From Prevotella sp. (GTDB lineage Bacteria > Bacteroidota > Bacteroidia > Bacteroidales > Bacteroidaceae), in NCBI GenBank assembly GCA_017474515.1, contig JAFVHN010000072.1:1-39896 (forward strand): a DNA stretch of 39,896 nt, read 5' to 3'. The notes beneath the pieces were generated by a model. It did no database searches and was not told the DNA's origin. It worked only from the letters and a program-made list of their open reading frames with translations. The position numbers were made by a program, and so were the translations under genes. Below are positions 31,538 to 39,779 of this stretch, piece after piece (within the stretch, counting starts at the first letter, position 1; the number at the start of each line of letters is the position of its first letter).

Positions 31538-33169
31538 ATGAAGAAAAATTTTACACTGAAATCATTATTGCTCTCGGCATGCCTGATGCTGGGCATGGGC
31601 GCGTGGGCACAGACAACTGTGGAGTGGGAATGTATAGAGCGTATCTCCACGGATGACTCCGGCACTTACACCACTAGTGACAGGGCAGGCAACAAATATG
31701 CCCTTGCCATCGCCGACCTGAGCGAGGTTGACGGCATTGCGTCCGCCGGAACCGTGACCATTAACTTCATCACCACCATTAACTCGGGCACCCGTTGGCT
31801 TATCGGTATCGGCGACAAGGCCACACGTGGCACCACGGCAGGAGAATCATCTAAGGCAGTATATACAACCGAAGGCTTGCTCATGCGCTTCGGAACATCC
31901 GACGGTAATTATTTCCGCGTCAATGGCGGCACCAACAACACTGATGCCTTTGGAGTGCCACTCAATGTTGAGGTCACTCTTGACCGCGACCACGGAACAT
32001 ATTCCTACACCATTTCCAACGTGATCGACGAAACGGTTTATTTCCAGGCCAGCGACCTCGAAGCTCCCGTAGCCAACGCCAATATAGTGGAGGCATACTC
32101 GTGGGCCAACAACACCTCTATCGACCTCGACCCCGTCAGCGTCACCATTACCGCTTCAGTGGAGGAGCATGCTACTTATACCGTTCTCTATAAAGACGCC
32201 AACGACAATGAAATTAAGGAATCCGAAGAGCGCGACGGCATCGTAGGCTCAACTCCGATGCTCCTTGCCAGCGATAAGGACCCCATCCGCATCGACAACA
32301 TCAAGTACGTCTATGACTACGACGACGCTGCCGACCAGGAAATTGCCAGCGACGGCTCAACAGAGGTCACCGTGTGGTTCACCGTGGCTGATACTTACAC
32401 CGCTGCGCTCAATTTCGTTGATGAATATGAGAACGTGATTGTGGAAAGCTATGGCGAGACACAGGCCTTTGAGGGCGACCAGGTGACAATTTACTATCCT
32501 CACTATATCTTCGACGGCTCCACTTACCTGGTAACCGAGCGCAATGCCGCCGAACCCTACTATGGCAAGAAATTCACCGAGGCCGGCACGCAGGACGTGG
32601 CCTACACCACTTCCGACATTGCCTACTTCACCGAGGTTGAAAACATGACATATACGCACCGCTGGGCTGCCGACGGCGGCGTGGTCGGACGTTATTCCAG
32701 CGGACGCGCCGTAAGGCTTTACAAGGACAGCTATTGCTACACAGAGCCCATTACCGAGGGCGGAACCTACACTCTGACACTTTGGGCACGCAACCAGTCG
32801 GGCTCGCAGACGGCTTCGCTCCCCATCTTCCTGCGCAAAGCCAGCAGCGGCGATTTGTTTGACCTCGGTCTGACCATCGGCGAATGGTCACCAGCAGGCT
32901 TCGGAGAAATGACCGTGGAAGGTGTGGAAATTCCCGAAGGATTCCAGCTCGTGCTCAACAACAACACCGAGTGGAACTCGAACCTGGAACTCGACTATCT
33001 CACACTGGTGAAGACCGGCGAGAACGCCACATTCCCCATCCCCACCGCCATCCAGGAGGTGAAGGAAAGCACGGCCGACGGCATGTACTACAACCTGCAG
33101 GGTCAGCGCGTAAGCCAGCCCCGCCACGGCATCTTCGTGAACAACGGAAAGAAGGTTATCGTGAAATAA
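31538..33169 (+). CDS. Secreted multidomain protein of unknown function
   Basis: The 543-residue product has a signal peptide (1-25, ending GAWAQ). The N-terminal half (about 26-210) is beta-rich and Thr/Ser/Asp-rich. The middle (about 212-370) has two similar segments beginning YTVLYKDANDNEIKES and YTAALNFVDEYENVIVES, resembling MucBP-type beta-grasp repeats. Residues about 375-495 look like a carbohydrate-binding-module fold (GGTYTLTLWARNQSG onward). The C-terminus, YYNLQGQRVSQP followed by GIFVNNGKKVIVK, is the tail seen on many Prevotella secreted proteins and may be a sorting or anchoring signal. I cannot assign a function; adhesion or glycan binding is possible. It has its own promoter and a strong terminator. 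Confidence 0.85.
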   Translation: MKKNFTLKSLLLSACLMLGMGAWAQTTVEWECIERISTDDSGTYTTSDRAGNKYALAIADLSEVDGIASAGTVTINFITTINSGTRWLIGIGDKATRGTTAGESSKAVYTTEGLLMRFGTSDGNYFRVNGGTNNTDAFGVPLNVEVTLDRDHGTYSYTISNVIDETVYFQASDLEAPVANANIVEAYSWANNTSIDLDPVSVTITASVEEHATYTVLYKDANDNEIKESEERDGIVGSTPMLLASDKDPIRIDNIKYVYDYDDAADQEIASDGSTEVTVWFTVADTYTAALNFVDEYENVIVESYGETQAFEGDQVTIYYPHYIFDGSTYLVTERNAAEPYYGKKFTEAGTQDVAYTTSDIAYFTEVENMTYTHRWAADGGVVGRYSSGRAVRLYKDSYCYTEPITEGGTYTLTLWARNQSGSQTASLPIFLRKASSGDLFDLGLTIGEWSPAGFGEMTVEGVEIPEGFQLVLNNNTEWNSNLELDYLTLVKTGENATFPIPTAIQEVKESTADGMYYNLQGQRVSQPRHGIFVNNGKKVIVK

Positions 33170-33198
33170 CCCTCCGCTCATACACATTATATAAATTT

Positions 33199-33229
33199 AA
33201 AGCCCGGCACCATCCGCCGGGCTTTTTTT
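33199..33229 (+). terminator. Rho-independent terminator of the secreted-protein gene
   Basis: GCCCGGC (33202-33208) pairs with GCCGGGC (33216-33222) around ACCATCC and is followed by seven T residues. It lies 30 bases after the stop codon. Confidence 0.9.
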
Positions 33230-33273
33230 AATGTTTTTCCACCCTTCATGCACATTAATTCAGATATTTTGAT

Positions 33274-33282
33274 TACTTTTGC
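33274..33282 (+). promoter_or_regulatory. Candidate -7 box of cysS
   Basis: TACTTTTGC matches TAnnTTTGC, 29 bases before the ATG at 33312. It overlaps the upstream in-frame ATG at 33279, which therefore cannot be the start. The -33 region is weak. Confidence 0.55.
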
Positions 33283-33311
33283 ACCGTTCTTTACATAAAA
33301 CCATTTTGAAC

Positions 33312-34823
33312 ATGCAACAGCCATTACTCATCTACAACACCCTGCACCGGCAGAAAGAACTTTTCACACCTCTGAACGCACCCAACGTGGGCATGTATGT
33401 CTGCGGACCAACCGTCTATGGCGACCCCCACCTGGGGCACGCACGCCCGGCCATCACCTTCGACATACTCTTCCGATACTTGCGCCACCTGGGCTACAAG
33501 GTGAGATACGTGAGAAACATCACCGACGTGGGGCACCTGGAGCACGATGCCGACGAGGGCGACGACAAGATAGAGAAAAAGGCGCGACTGGAGCAGCTGG
33601 AGCCCATGGAGGTGGCACAATACTACACCAACCGCTACCATGAGGCCATGGACAGCCTCGGAGTGCTCAGGCCAAGCATTGAGCCGCACGCCACGGGGCA
33701 TATCATCGAGCAGCAGCAGCTGGTGAAGGAAATCATGGACAACGGCTTCGCATACGTCTCCAACGGCTCGGTTTATTTCGACCTGGAGGCTTACAGCCAT
33801 AAATTCCAATACGGCAAATTGTCGGGGCGCTCGCTCGAAAACGTCATCAACGAGAGCCGCGAACTCGACGGCGCCGGAGAAAAACGCCATCCCTACGACT
33901 TCGCATTGTGGAAAAAGGCGTCGCCCGAGCACATCATGCGATGGCCGTCGCCATGGAGCGACGGATTCCCGGGATGGCATTGCGAGTGCACGGCCATGGG
34001 GCGGAAATACCTCGGGGCGCATTTCGACATTCACGGCGGAGGCATGGACCTCGTGTTCCCCCACCACGAATGTGAGATTGCACAGGCCACGGCATCGCAG
34101 GGCGACGACATGGTGCGCTACTGGATGCACAACAACATGATCACCATCAACGGACAGAAGATGGGCAAGTCGCTCGGAAACTTCATCACGTTGGAGCAGT
34201 TCTTCACTGGCAACCACGAGAAGCTCACGCAGGCCTATGCCCCCATGACCATCCGCTTCTTCATCCTCTCGGCCCATTACCGCAGCCCGGTGGACTTCTC
34301 AAACGAGGCATTGCAGGCCGCCGAGAAGGGCCTGGAAAGGCTGATGAACGCCATTGGCGACCTGAAGCGCATCAACGCCGCCGAAAAGAGCGACGCGCAG
34401 ACAGCAAAGGTGGTGGGCTCGCTCAGGCAGAAATGCTACGACGCCATGAACGACGACTTGCAGACGCAGGTGGTCATCAGCCATCTGTTCGAGGCTTGCC
34501 GGGTGGTGAACACGCTGCTCGACCACAAGGCCGCCATCAGCGCAGAGGACCTCGGGGAACTCTCGTCAACCATGCGGCTCTTTGCCCACGACCTGCTGGG
34601 CCTGCGCGCCGCAACAGGCGGTCAGGCGAATGCCGCCGACGACGGACCCGGACCGCGTGAGGAAGCTTTCGGAAAGGTGGTTGACATGGTGCTGGCCTTG
34701 CGCGCAAAGGCAAAGGCAGCAAAGGACTGGGCCACCAGCGACCAGATTCGCGACGAGCTGGCAGAGGCCGGATTCGAGGTGAAAGACACCAAAGACGGCG
34801 TCACCTGGAAACTGAACAAATAG
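33312..34823 (+). CDS. cysS: Cysteinyl-tRNA synthetase
   Basis: This class I enzyme charges tRNA-Cys. The 503-residue product has the zinc ligand Cys31 in [10 protein letters not shown], the HIGH-type motif HLGH (40-43), the zinc-site blocks WHCECTAMG and [10 protein letters not shown], and the KMSKS-type motif [10 protein letters not shown]. The C-terminal DALR and anticodon-binding parts follow, ending near DGVTWKLNK. Length is normal. Start chosen by promoter position (see 33274). It ends before a strong bidirectional terminator shared with the convergent rubredoxin gene. Confidence 0.96.
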   Translation: MQQPLLIYNTLHRQKELFTPLNAPNVGMYVCGPTVYGDPHLGHARPAITFDILFRYLRHLGYKVRYVRNITDVGHLEHDADEGDDKIEKKARLEQLEPMEVAQYYTNRYHEAMDSLGVLRPSIEPHATGHIIEQQQLVKEIMDNGFAYVSNGSVYFDLEAYSHKFQYGKLSGRSLENVINESRELDGAGEKRHPYDFALWKKASPEHIMRWPSPWSDGFPGWHCECTAMGRKYLGAHFDIHGGGMDLVFPHHECEIAQATASQGDDMVRYWMHNNMITINGQKMGKSLGNFITLEQFFTGNHEKLTQAYAPMTIRFFILSAHYRSPVDFSNEALQAAEKGLERLMNAIGDLKRINAAEKSDAQTAKVVGSLRQKCYDAMNDDLQTQVVISHLFEACRVVNTLLDHKAAISAEDLGELSSTMRLFAHDLLGLRAATGGQANAADDGPGPREEAFGKVVDMVLALRAKAKAAKDWATSDQIRDELAEAGFEVKDTKDGVTWKLNK

Positions 34824-34888
34824 CCCTCTCCCCCTGGGACGGTCCCCGCAGGCCGCTTTGTCAACGAATGCGGCCAATATAGCAAAAA

Positions 34889-34934
34889 CAAAAAAGCCCC
34901 GCGAAACAACGCTCGTTTCGCGGGGCTTTTTTTG
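34889..34934. terminator. Bidirectional terminator between cysS and rubredoxin
   Basis: AAAAAAGCCCCGCGAAAC (34890-34907) pairs with GTTTCGCGGGGCTTTTTTT (34915-34933) around a 7-base loop. A runs on the left and T runs on the right let it serve both convergent genes. Confidence 0.93.
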
Positions 34935-34959
34935 TTGCCGTAACAACTTCCGGAAGTTT

Positions 34960-35118
34960 TTATTCCTCGCTGAAGTCTTCTTTTCCCACACCGCAGAGGG
35001 GGCAAACCCAGTCCTCGGGCAGGTCTTCAAAGGCCGTGCCGGGGGCCACGCCGTTGTCGGGGTCGCCGACTTCGGGGTCATAGACGTAGCCGCAAGTGTC
35101 GCAAATGTACTTTTTCAT
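34960..35118 (-). CDS. Rubredoxin
   Basis: This 52-residue protein is a one-iron electron carrier. The start ATG is at 35118 and TAA at 34960-34962. The two Cys-x-x-Cys iron sites are Cys6/Cys9 in [12 protein letters not shown] and Cys39/Cys42 in [11 protein letters not shown]. The family core [20 protein letters not shown] lies between them. In anaerobes rubredoxin donates electrons to peroxide- and oxygen-detoxifying enzymes. It lies 38 bases after the GT9 gene on the same strand and ends 26 bases before the shared terminator. Confidence 0.95.
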   Translation of the reverse strand: MKKYICDTCGYVYDPEVGDPDNGVAPGTAFEDLPEDWVCPLCGVGKEDFSEE

Positions 35119-35156
35119 AATGATTTCTTTGATTTAGAAGTTAATAATATTTGGGG

Positions 35157-36218
35157 TTAATGAGTTGAATGTGAAGCGTTGTTGATGACCTGCTCCAGCT
35201 TGTCGGCAACCGCGGCGGGACTGATGGCATGCAGGCAGGCATAGTCGCCGCGACGGCAAGGCTTGTTGCCGAAAATGCTGCACGGACGGCAGGGCAGGTC
35301 GGCCTGAAGCACATGGTCGGAAGGCTGTCCATAGCCCATAAAGCCGGCGTAGGGATGCGTGGCACCCCAGATGCTCACAACGGGCGTGGCGGTGAGCGAT
35401 GCCAGGTGCATGTTGCTGCTGTCCATGGTAAGCATGGCGTCAAGATGGCTCATCAGCACAAGTTCGTCGGCAAGGCCACCCAACTGTCCCGAGGCATTGA
35501 CGCACTGTGGAAAGCGTTGCTCCCATTGTGCGAAGGCATCCATTTCCGCCTTTCCGCCACCGAAGAGGAAAATGCGGCAGCCGGGACGCCGCTCAGTCAA
35601 CAGGGCAATCACCTGCTCCGTCAGCTCCGGAGGGTAGGTCTTGCCGGGATGGGCGGCAAAGGGCGCCACCCCAATCCATTCGCCTTCCTTCTGCCTGAAA
35701 GCCTCGGGAAGGGTTCCAAGGTCGCCGCCTTCCGGTGGGAAAATCGAACGGAAACGAAGGTCCACGGGATAGCCAAGTTTCTGGAACACCTCGCAATAGT
35801 TGTCAATCGACGTGGGCAACTGCTTCATGCGGCGGAAGCGGTTGCTCACCAGCCGCCGCTTCCCGTGGCGGTGCTTGTTGATATGTTCCACGCGGAAACG
35901 GCCCAGGTTGAACCTCATCCTGAGATATTCCGAGCGAAGCACATTGTGAAGGTCGGCCACGGCGGTGAAACGCTTGGCCGTCAATCGCCGGTAGAGGCGG
36001 TTGAGCCCCTTCACGCCGTGGTATTCCTGCTTCACGTCGGCCTCCATGAAGCTCACGTTGTCGGGCATGTGTTCAAAGAGCGGACGGGCAAAAGGCCGGC
36101 TGAGCACGGTGAAACGCACCTTCGGATACTGGCTGGCCAACGACCATACCACGGGCACGGCCATGGCCACATCGCCCAAAGCCGAAAAGCGTATGATGAG
36201 AACGTGCTCGCGTTTCAT
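35157..36218 (-). CDS. Glycosyltransferase family 9 (heptosyltransferase-like)
   Basis: The 353-residue product resembles lipopolysaccharide heptosyltransferases, which add heptose to the inner core at the cytoplasmic face. The N-terminus IIRFSALGDVAMAVPVVWSL is the GT9 opening. The donor-binding C-terminal half shows VAPFAAHPGKTYP, FLFGGGKAEMDA and the block LDAMLTMDSSNMHLASL, followed by SIWGATHPYAGF. A C-terminal Cys cluster (CRPCSIFGNKPCRRGDYACL) is common in GT9 proteins. It follows the DUF4254 gene by 17 bases. The actual sugar transferred is not evident. Confidence 0.88.
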   Translation of the reverse strand: MKREHVLIIRFSALGDVAMAVPVVWSLASQYPKVRFTVLSRPFARPLFEHMPDNVSFMEADVKQEYHGVKGLNRLYRRLTAKRFTAVADLHNVLRSEYLRMRFNLGRFRVEHINKHRHGKRRLVSNRFRRMKQLPTSIDNYCEVFQKLGYPVDLRFRSIFPPEGGDLGTLPEAFRQKEGEWIGVAPFAAHPGKTYPPELTEQVIALLTERRPGCRIFLFGGGKAEMDAFAQWEQRFPQCVNASGQLGGLADELVLMSHLDAMLTMDSSNMHLASLTATPVVSIWGATHPYAGFMGYGQPSDHVLQADLPCRPCSIFGNKPCRRGDYACLHAISPAAVADKLEQVINNASHSTH

Positions 36219-36235
36219 GCCTCAATCACCGACGG

Positions 36236-36844
36236 TTATTTTCCCTTGTTATAGAGCACCGGATTGGTGGCCGGGTCGTTGTACATTTTCATCTGACGAT
36301 ACACCTTCATGTAGATGCGGCCGGCCTGGATGTCCTCCAGCAGCTGGTCGATGGCCGTGGAGAGGTCCACCTGCTGTTCCAGGAGCACGGCCAGCTTCTC
36401 GCGGCAACGCGCCTTGTGCTCGGCGTCGGCGTCGGTGCGCTCGGCCTGCTCACGCATGTGGTAAATCTTCAGGGCCAGGATGCTGAGGCGGTCCACCGCC
36501 CACGCCGGGCTCTCCGTGTTGAGGCGCGCCTCGGGCAACGGCGTCACGTCGCTGTAAAGCTGGCGGAAGTAGCTGTCAATCTGCTCCACCAAGTCCGTGC
36601 GGTCCTGGTTCGAACGGTCGATGCGCCGCTTCAGCTGAAGGGCCTCCACGGGATTGATGTGCGGGTCGCGGATAATGTCTTCATAGTGCCATTGCACCGT
36701 GTCGATCCAGCACTTCAGGTAAAGGCGGTTTTCTATCGAACCCCGCTCATAAGGGTTGTTGATGGGTGTGTCGATGTTGTCCTTGATATGGTAATCAAGG
36801 ATGGCTTTGTTGAAAATCTCGTTGCAGAGTTGTGTAAATGACAT
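36236..36844 (-). CDS. DUF4254 family protein
   Basis: The 202-residue product matches DUF4254, an uncharacterised, mostly helical family of Bacteroidetes. Landmarks are FTQLCNEIFNKAILDYH near the start, NPYERGSIENRLYLKCWIDTVQWHYED and WAVDRLSILALKIYHM. No signal or membrane segment is visible. The ATG at 36844 was chosen over one 14 codons upstream, whose extra residues look non-coding (AT-rich). It is followed at 17 bases by the GT9 gene, a pairing that suggests a link to lipopolysaccharide core synthesis (inference). Confidence 0.85.
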   Translation of the reverse strand: MSFTQLCNEIFNKAILDYHIKDNIDTPINNPYERGSIENRLYLKCWIDTVQWHYEDIIRDPHINPVEALQLKRRIDRSNQDRTDLVEQIDSYFRQLYSDVTPLPEARLNTESPAWAVDRLSILALKIYHMREQAERTDADAEHKARCREKLAVLLEQQVDLSTAIDQLLEDIQAGRIYMKVYRQMKMYNDPATNPVLYNKGK

Positions 36845-37015
36845 GCTTTCGTTCGTTTTTTTATTTCTTTGCGCAAATATAGACATTTATTTTGAATTGA
36901 CAAACATTTTCGCACAAAATTCTGCCCCGCCCCGCCATTTCCATTTTTTTGCCGCCCAACAATCAACGCCCCGCACCCCATGCCCACGCCCCGGTTTCTT
37001 TCGCAAATTAGCCTA

Positions 37016-37702
37016 TTATTGGTGGTTCATCAGCCAGGCGAAGCCCTTGGCTGTTCTTTCGTCGGGGTGCTGGAAGTGGTTGCCGACATTCCATTCCAGA
37101 GTGGTGTTGACGGCCTGGGCGGTCAGCAGGTCGTGTTGGCGGCGGATGTTGTTGCCTACCTGGGCCATCACGACATTCCGCGTCTTTTCCTCCTTGTCGC
37201 CGAGGCTGAGATAGACGGCCGGGGCGAAGGGCCTGTGCGCCAGGGCATACTCCATCCACCGAGGGTACCATACTGAAGGCGATACGGCCGCTATTCCGTT
37301 GAACACCGGTGATTGATAGGCCGCCCAGAGTGCAAAGAGCCCTGCCAGGGAATATCCGCCCAAGAGGCAGGGCATGGTGTCTTTATGGTACAGCCCCGCC
37401 TGTTCGAGTTGCGCCATCAGCTCTCCCTCGATGAAGGCGAGCGTGGCAGGGGCCCCGTCGCCAAACGGCGTCTTTCCGAAAACGGCCGGAGCGGACCATG
37501 GCGTGAGCTCGCGTTGCCAGTCCTTTATCTGAAAGGCCACGAGCGTGAAGGGCCTTCGTGCCAACGACCGTATTGTTTCCACTTCTTGGTCGAGCACCTC
37601 CCGTTCGTGTTCGTCGGTGGGTTGAATCAGCAGGCATTCCGGCCGCTCAGACTTGTAAAGGGTGCAGGTCCTGCCAGCGGCCAACATGGTGTCTTTCTTC
37701 AT
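37016..37702 (-). CDS. Alpha/beta hydrolase, esterase-like
   Basis: The 228-residue product has an alpha/beta-hydrolase fold of the IroE/esterase-D-like group. The nucleophile elbow is GGYSLAGLFALW, with Ser as nucleophile; YLSLGDKEEKTRN is the usual strand before the acid; the catalytic His is probably in VGNHFQHP. No signal peptide is visible, so it is predicted cytosolic. The substrate is unknown. A divergent small gene starts at 37820; the short intergenic space contains TACATTTGC on the minus strand (37730-37722), a candidate -7 box. Confidence 0.8.
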   Translation of the reverse strand: MKKDTMLAAGRTCTLYKSERPECLLIQPTDEHEREVLDQEVETIRSLARRPFTLVAFQIKDWQRELTPWSAPAVFGKTPFGDGAPATLAFIEGELMAQLEQAGLYHKDTMPCLLGGYSLAGLFALWAAYQSPVFNGIAAVSPSVWYPRWMEYALAHRPFAPAVYLSLGDKEEKTRNVVMAQVGNNIRRQHDLLTAQAVNTTLEWNVGNHFQHPDERTAKGFAWLMNHQ

Positions 37703-37752
37703 ATTATATATAAATAATGTTGCAAATGTAGTGAATTCTGATGATTATTGTC

Positions 37753-37760
37753 TAACTTTG
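37753..37760 (+). promoter_or_regulatory. Candidate -7 box of the 50-residue ORF
   Basis: TAACTTTG lies 60 bases before the ATG at 37820 and matches TAnnTTTG. No convincing -33 box accompanies it. Confidence 0.35.
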
Positions 37761-37819
37761 TGGCGTAATTTGAGAATTATCAGTAAAAAAACTCCTGAAC
37801 TTCATATAATTATTGACTT

Positions 37820-37972
37820 ATGGCATATACAGACCGTTTCAAACAATCTGACGACGACCGTCGCGAAGAGCTTGTCCAGCGGATAGAGCGCTCGTTGAAG
37901 ACACTTACCCTTCAGGAGCTGGAAGCGCTCTATTACGACATGTCAACGAAGAACTACATCAACGAGCAATAG
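37820..37972 (+). CDS. Small acidic hypothetical protein (50 residues)
   Basis: An ATG at 37820 opens a 50-codon frame ending with TAG at 37970-37972. The product begins MAYTDRFKQSDDDRREEL and is charged and helical, with heptad-like leucines (RIERSLKTLTLQELEALYYDM). GC-rich codons match those of neighbouring genes, unlike the AT-rich flanks, which favours real coding. I recognise no family. It is divergent from the esterase-like gene and stands alone. Confidence 0.6.
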   Translation: MAYTDRFKQSDDDRREELVQRIERSLKTLTLQELEALYYDMSTKNYINEQ

Positions 37973-38058
37973 AGTAAAAATTGAAAAGTTGAAAAGGGTG
38001 TAAAATTCGTCGCCGTTGTTTTCATCTCAAAAAAAATTAGTGTTGAATTACAATTTTT

Positions 38059-38090
38059 TTTGTACTTTCACGGAATATTATTACCTTTGC
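38059..38090 (+). promoter_or_regulatory. Promoter of the small membrane protein gene
   Basis: TTTG (38059-38062), a 19-base spacer and TACCTTTGC (38082-38090) form a complete Bacteroidetes promoter 23 bases before the ATG. Confidence 0.8.
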
Positions 38091-38113
38091 ACTCGAAAAC
38101 GAAGGAATTTGTT

Positions 38114-38302
38114 ATGGCAGAAGAATTAAAAGGTTATCAGCCGTCGGCCCAGACCAGCCGCCGCCGCGCCCAGGACAAGAAGCGCTATGGCTACGGCAAC
38201 AACAAGAGTGAGCGCGTGCAGCGCTTGTTTTTCTGGCTCGTGGCCGCCGTGGCCGTCATTGTGCTGGCCTTGTGCGTGGTGATATATTTTCTTGACACAT
38301 AG
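38114..38302 (+). CDS. Small single-pass membrane protein (62 residues)
   Basis: The 62-residue product has a basic N-terminal half (SRRRAQDKKRYGYGNNKSER) and one membrane helix (about 38-59, FFWLVAAVAVIVLALCVVIYF), ending FLDT. By the positive-inside rule the N-terminus should be cytosolic. It has a perfect promoter and a strong terminator, so it is a single-gene unit. I recognise no family; its role is unknown. Confidence 0.82.
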   Translation: MAEELKGYQPSAQTSRRRAQDKKRYGYGNNKSERVQRLFFWLVAAVAVIVLALCVVIYFLDT

Positions 38303-38336
38303 CTTTCCCACGTAAGGCGACATTGCACGGTGGCTT

Positions 38337-38399
38337 GGCACCCGCGCCCCTGTATATGGGAATGAACCCGTATGCAGGGGCGCGGTGCGTTTTTTTTTG
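38337..38399. terminator. Rho-independent terminator between convergent genes
   Basis: GCACCCGCGCCCCTG on the left pairs with CAGGGGCGCGGTGC on the right (one bulged base), extended by GGG/CCC near the loop, and is followed by nine T residues. It lies after the small membrane protein gene and before the end of the convergent RDD gene. Confidence 0.85.
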
Positions 38400-38404
38400 T
38401 AAGG

Positions 38405-39124
38405 TCAGATGTTGTTGAACTCGTAGTAGTGGTAGTCGTGGAGCACCTTGTAGAGGAACCGCTCGTCGCTCAGGTCGGAGTTGACGGCCAGCACCTGCTT
38501 CACCTTCTCGGCCAGCAGCGAGATGCGCTCGGAGCGGTCGGCCGACAGGGGCTCCAGGGTGTTGGTGATAACCTGCGCCTGCGCCTCCGACAGGTCGGCA
38601 GCCTGCGGGAAGGTGGGTTTGTAGTCGTCGGTGAGGTAGGAATATTCCTCAAGGTTCAGCCGCCACGACTGTTGCTGGTTCTGCTTGATGACCATGGTTC
38701 CGGCGGCCATGTCGCCGAATCGCTGCGAGCTCTTCGTGGCCATGATGGGAATAAGCCCCATGAATCCCAGCATGGGCCCTTCCACCAGGAAGAGCAGCCA
38801 GCGCAGGAGGAAGTCGCCGATGCCTGGCATGGAGCCGTCAACCTTCACAACGCGCAGGTCCAGGAAGAATTTTCCGGGGCTCTGGCCGTTGTTGAACACC
38901 TCCCACAGCAGGTCGTAGGTGAGCATCGGTACATAGAAGATGAATGCGAAGACAACGCGCGCGTTGTCGCTGATGTTCATATTGGCAAAAAACACCAGCG
39001 TTGCCACCAAGTAGATGAACAGAATCACCATGTCGATGATTTTTGCCCGTATGCGGTCCCACACACTGGCCGGCACCTGGCTGATGCGCACAAACTGTCC
39101 GGTAACGATATTTGAATAGGCCAT
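38405..39124 (-). CDS. RDD family membrane protein
   Basis: The 239-residue product has an RDD domain in its first 150 residues. It opens with ASVWDRIRAKIIDMVILFIY, with helices around 28-48, 55-75 and 105-130, and the family block GQSPGKFFLDLRVV. A soluble, acidic helical C-terminal part (about 160-239) follows. RDD proteins are poorly understood; some act in transport. TATTTTTGC on the minus strand (39161-39153) is a candidate -7 box about 30 bases before the start. Confidence 0.88.
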   Translation of the reverse strand: MAYSNIVTGQFVRISQVPASVWDRIRAKIIDMVILFIYLVATLVFFANMNISDNARVVFAFIFYVPMLTYDLLWEVFNNGQSPGKFFLDLRVVKVDGSMPGIGDFLLRWLLFLVEGPMLGFMGLIPIMATKSSQRFGDMAAGTMVIKQNQQQSWRLNLEEYSYLTDDYKPTFPQAADLSEAQAQVITNTLEPLSADRSERISLLAEKVKQVLAVNSDLSDERFLYKVLHDYHYYEFNNI

Positions 39125-39220
39125 GAAAATGGGTCTTTTTGTTCTTTCGGCTGCAAAAATACATAAAAAGAATGAATTTAATGGCTTGGGGGCGGAAAAA
39201 CTGATGATGGGGGGGAGGTT

Positions 39221-39282
39221 TTTCTAGACTCTCTAGATATTCTAGAGTCTTTAGATTTTCTAGATTTTCTAGATTTTCCAGG
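39221..39282. repeat. Family D 9-bp CTAG tandem array, copy D2
   Basis: About seven units of TCTAGATTT/TCTAGACTC/TCTAGATAT follow one another with a 9-bp period, as in copy D1 at 14285. It is the first of four repeats that fill the gene-free stretch 39125-39896. Confidence 0.85.
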
Positions 39283-39339
39283 CCAAAAGGTTCGATTTTG
39301 GGGGCCGGAAAGGTGGGTAGTGGAAGGGGGTAAAATTGG

Positions 39340-39542
39340 TAAAAAATATTGACAAAAGTGGCAAAATTTTGCCGGTTTTGCAAGTTGTTGAAAATCAGCG
39401 GCTTGCAAACCCCTTTGGTTTTGGCCGCAAATTTCGGGGAGAGATTTTGAAGATTGAGAGGAGAAATCTTGAAGATCTCTCCCCGAAATTTGCGGTCAAA
39501 CTCTTTCGAGGGACCAAAAAATCATGAAAAATCTTGACAAAA
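39340..39542 (+). repeat. Family A interspersed element, copy A6
   Basis: This 203-bp copy starts with TAAAAAATATTGACAAAA and ends with GAAAAATCTTGACAAAA (39526-39542). The hairpin arms are the longest of the family: CCGCAAATTTCGGGGAGAGA (from 39425) pairs exactly with the reverse complement ending at 39495, and pairing continues inward through TTGAAGATT. It is followed by a tandem GCGCTTCGC repeat. Confidence 0.9.
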
Positions 39543-39548
39543 GGAAAT

Positions 39549-39603
39549 GCGCTTCGCTAAATGACAAATGCGCTTCGCTAAATGACAAATGATAAATGAT
39601 AAA
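39549..39603 (+). repeat. Tandem GCGCTTCGCTAAATGA repeat
   Basis: GCGCTTCGCTAAATGACAAAT occurs twice in tandem (39549-39569 and 39570-39590), then TGATAAATGATAAA. The same motif stands once at 17616-17635 and 31139-31158, each time 6-8 bases after a family A element, so it behaves as an optional 3' extension of the family. Confidence 0.75.
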
Positions 39604-39728
39604 GCCGGCTGCTTTTTTCCTTTTCCCCTTTTCAATTTTTCCCCTTTTAAAATTGTGTGGTTCGACATTTTTACACCAAATAACGACAGATTTTAACTGA
39701 AAGACCATTGTTTCATAAAAAAATTGAG

Positions 39729-39736
39729 TACTTTTG
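39729..39736 (+). promoter_or_regulatory. Candidate -7 box, downstream gene outside the window
   Basis: TACTTTTG matches the Bacteroidetes -7 box with a TTG (39708-39710) 18 bases upstream. No gene follows before the window ends, so the target is unknown and the call is tentative. Confidence 0.3.
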
Positions 39737-39779
39737 TAGGTGAATTTAAAATGTAACTCAACTTTCTCAAGTTGATGTA

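Noticed and set aside
34566-35081. 171-residue minus-strand frame
   Set aside because: It crosses the strong terminator, the cysS 3' end in antisense and the rubredoxin gene in a wrong frame; the real gene there is rubredoxin.
39178-39408. Short ORFs with SRKSRKSKD-like repeats
   Set aside because: They are translations of the CTAG tandem array and the family A element and show no coding character otherwise.
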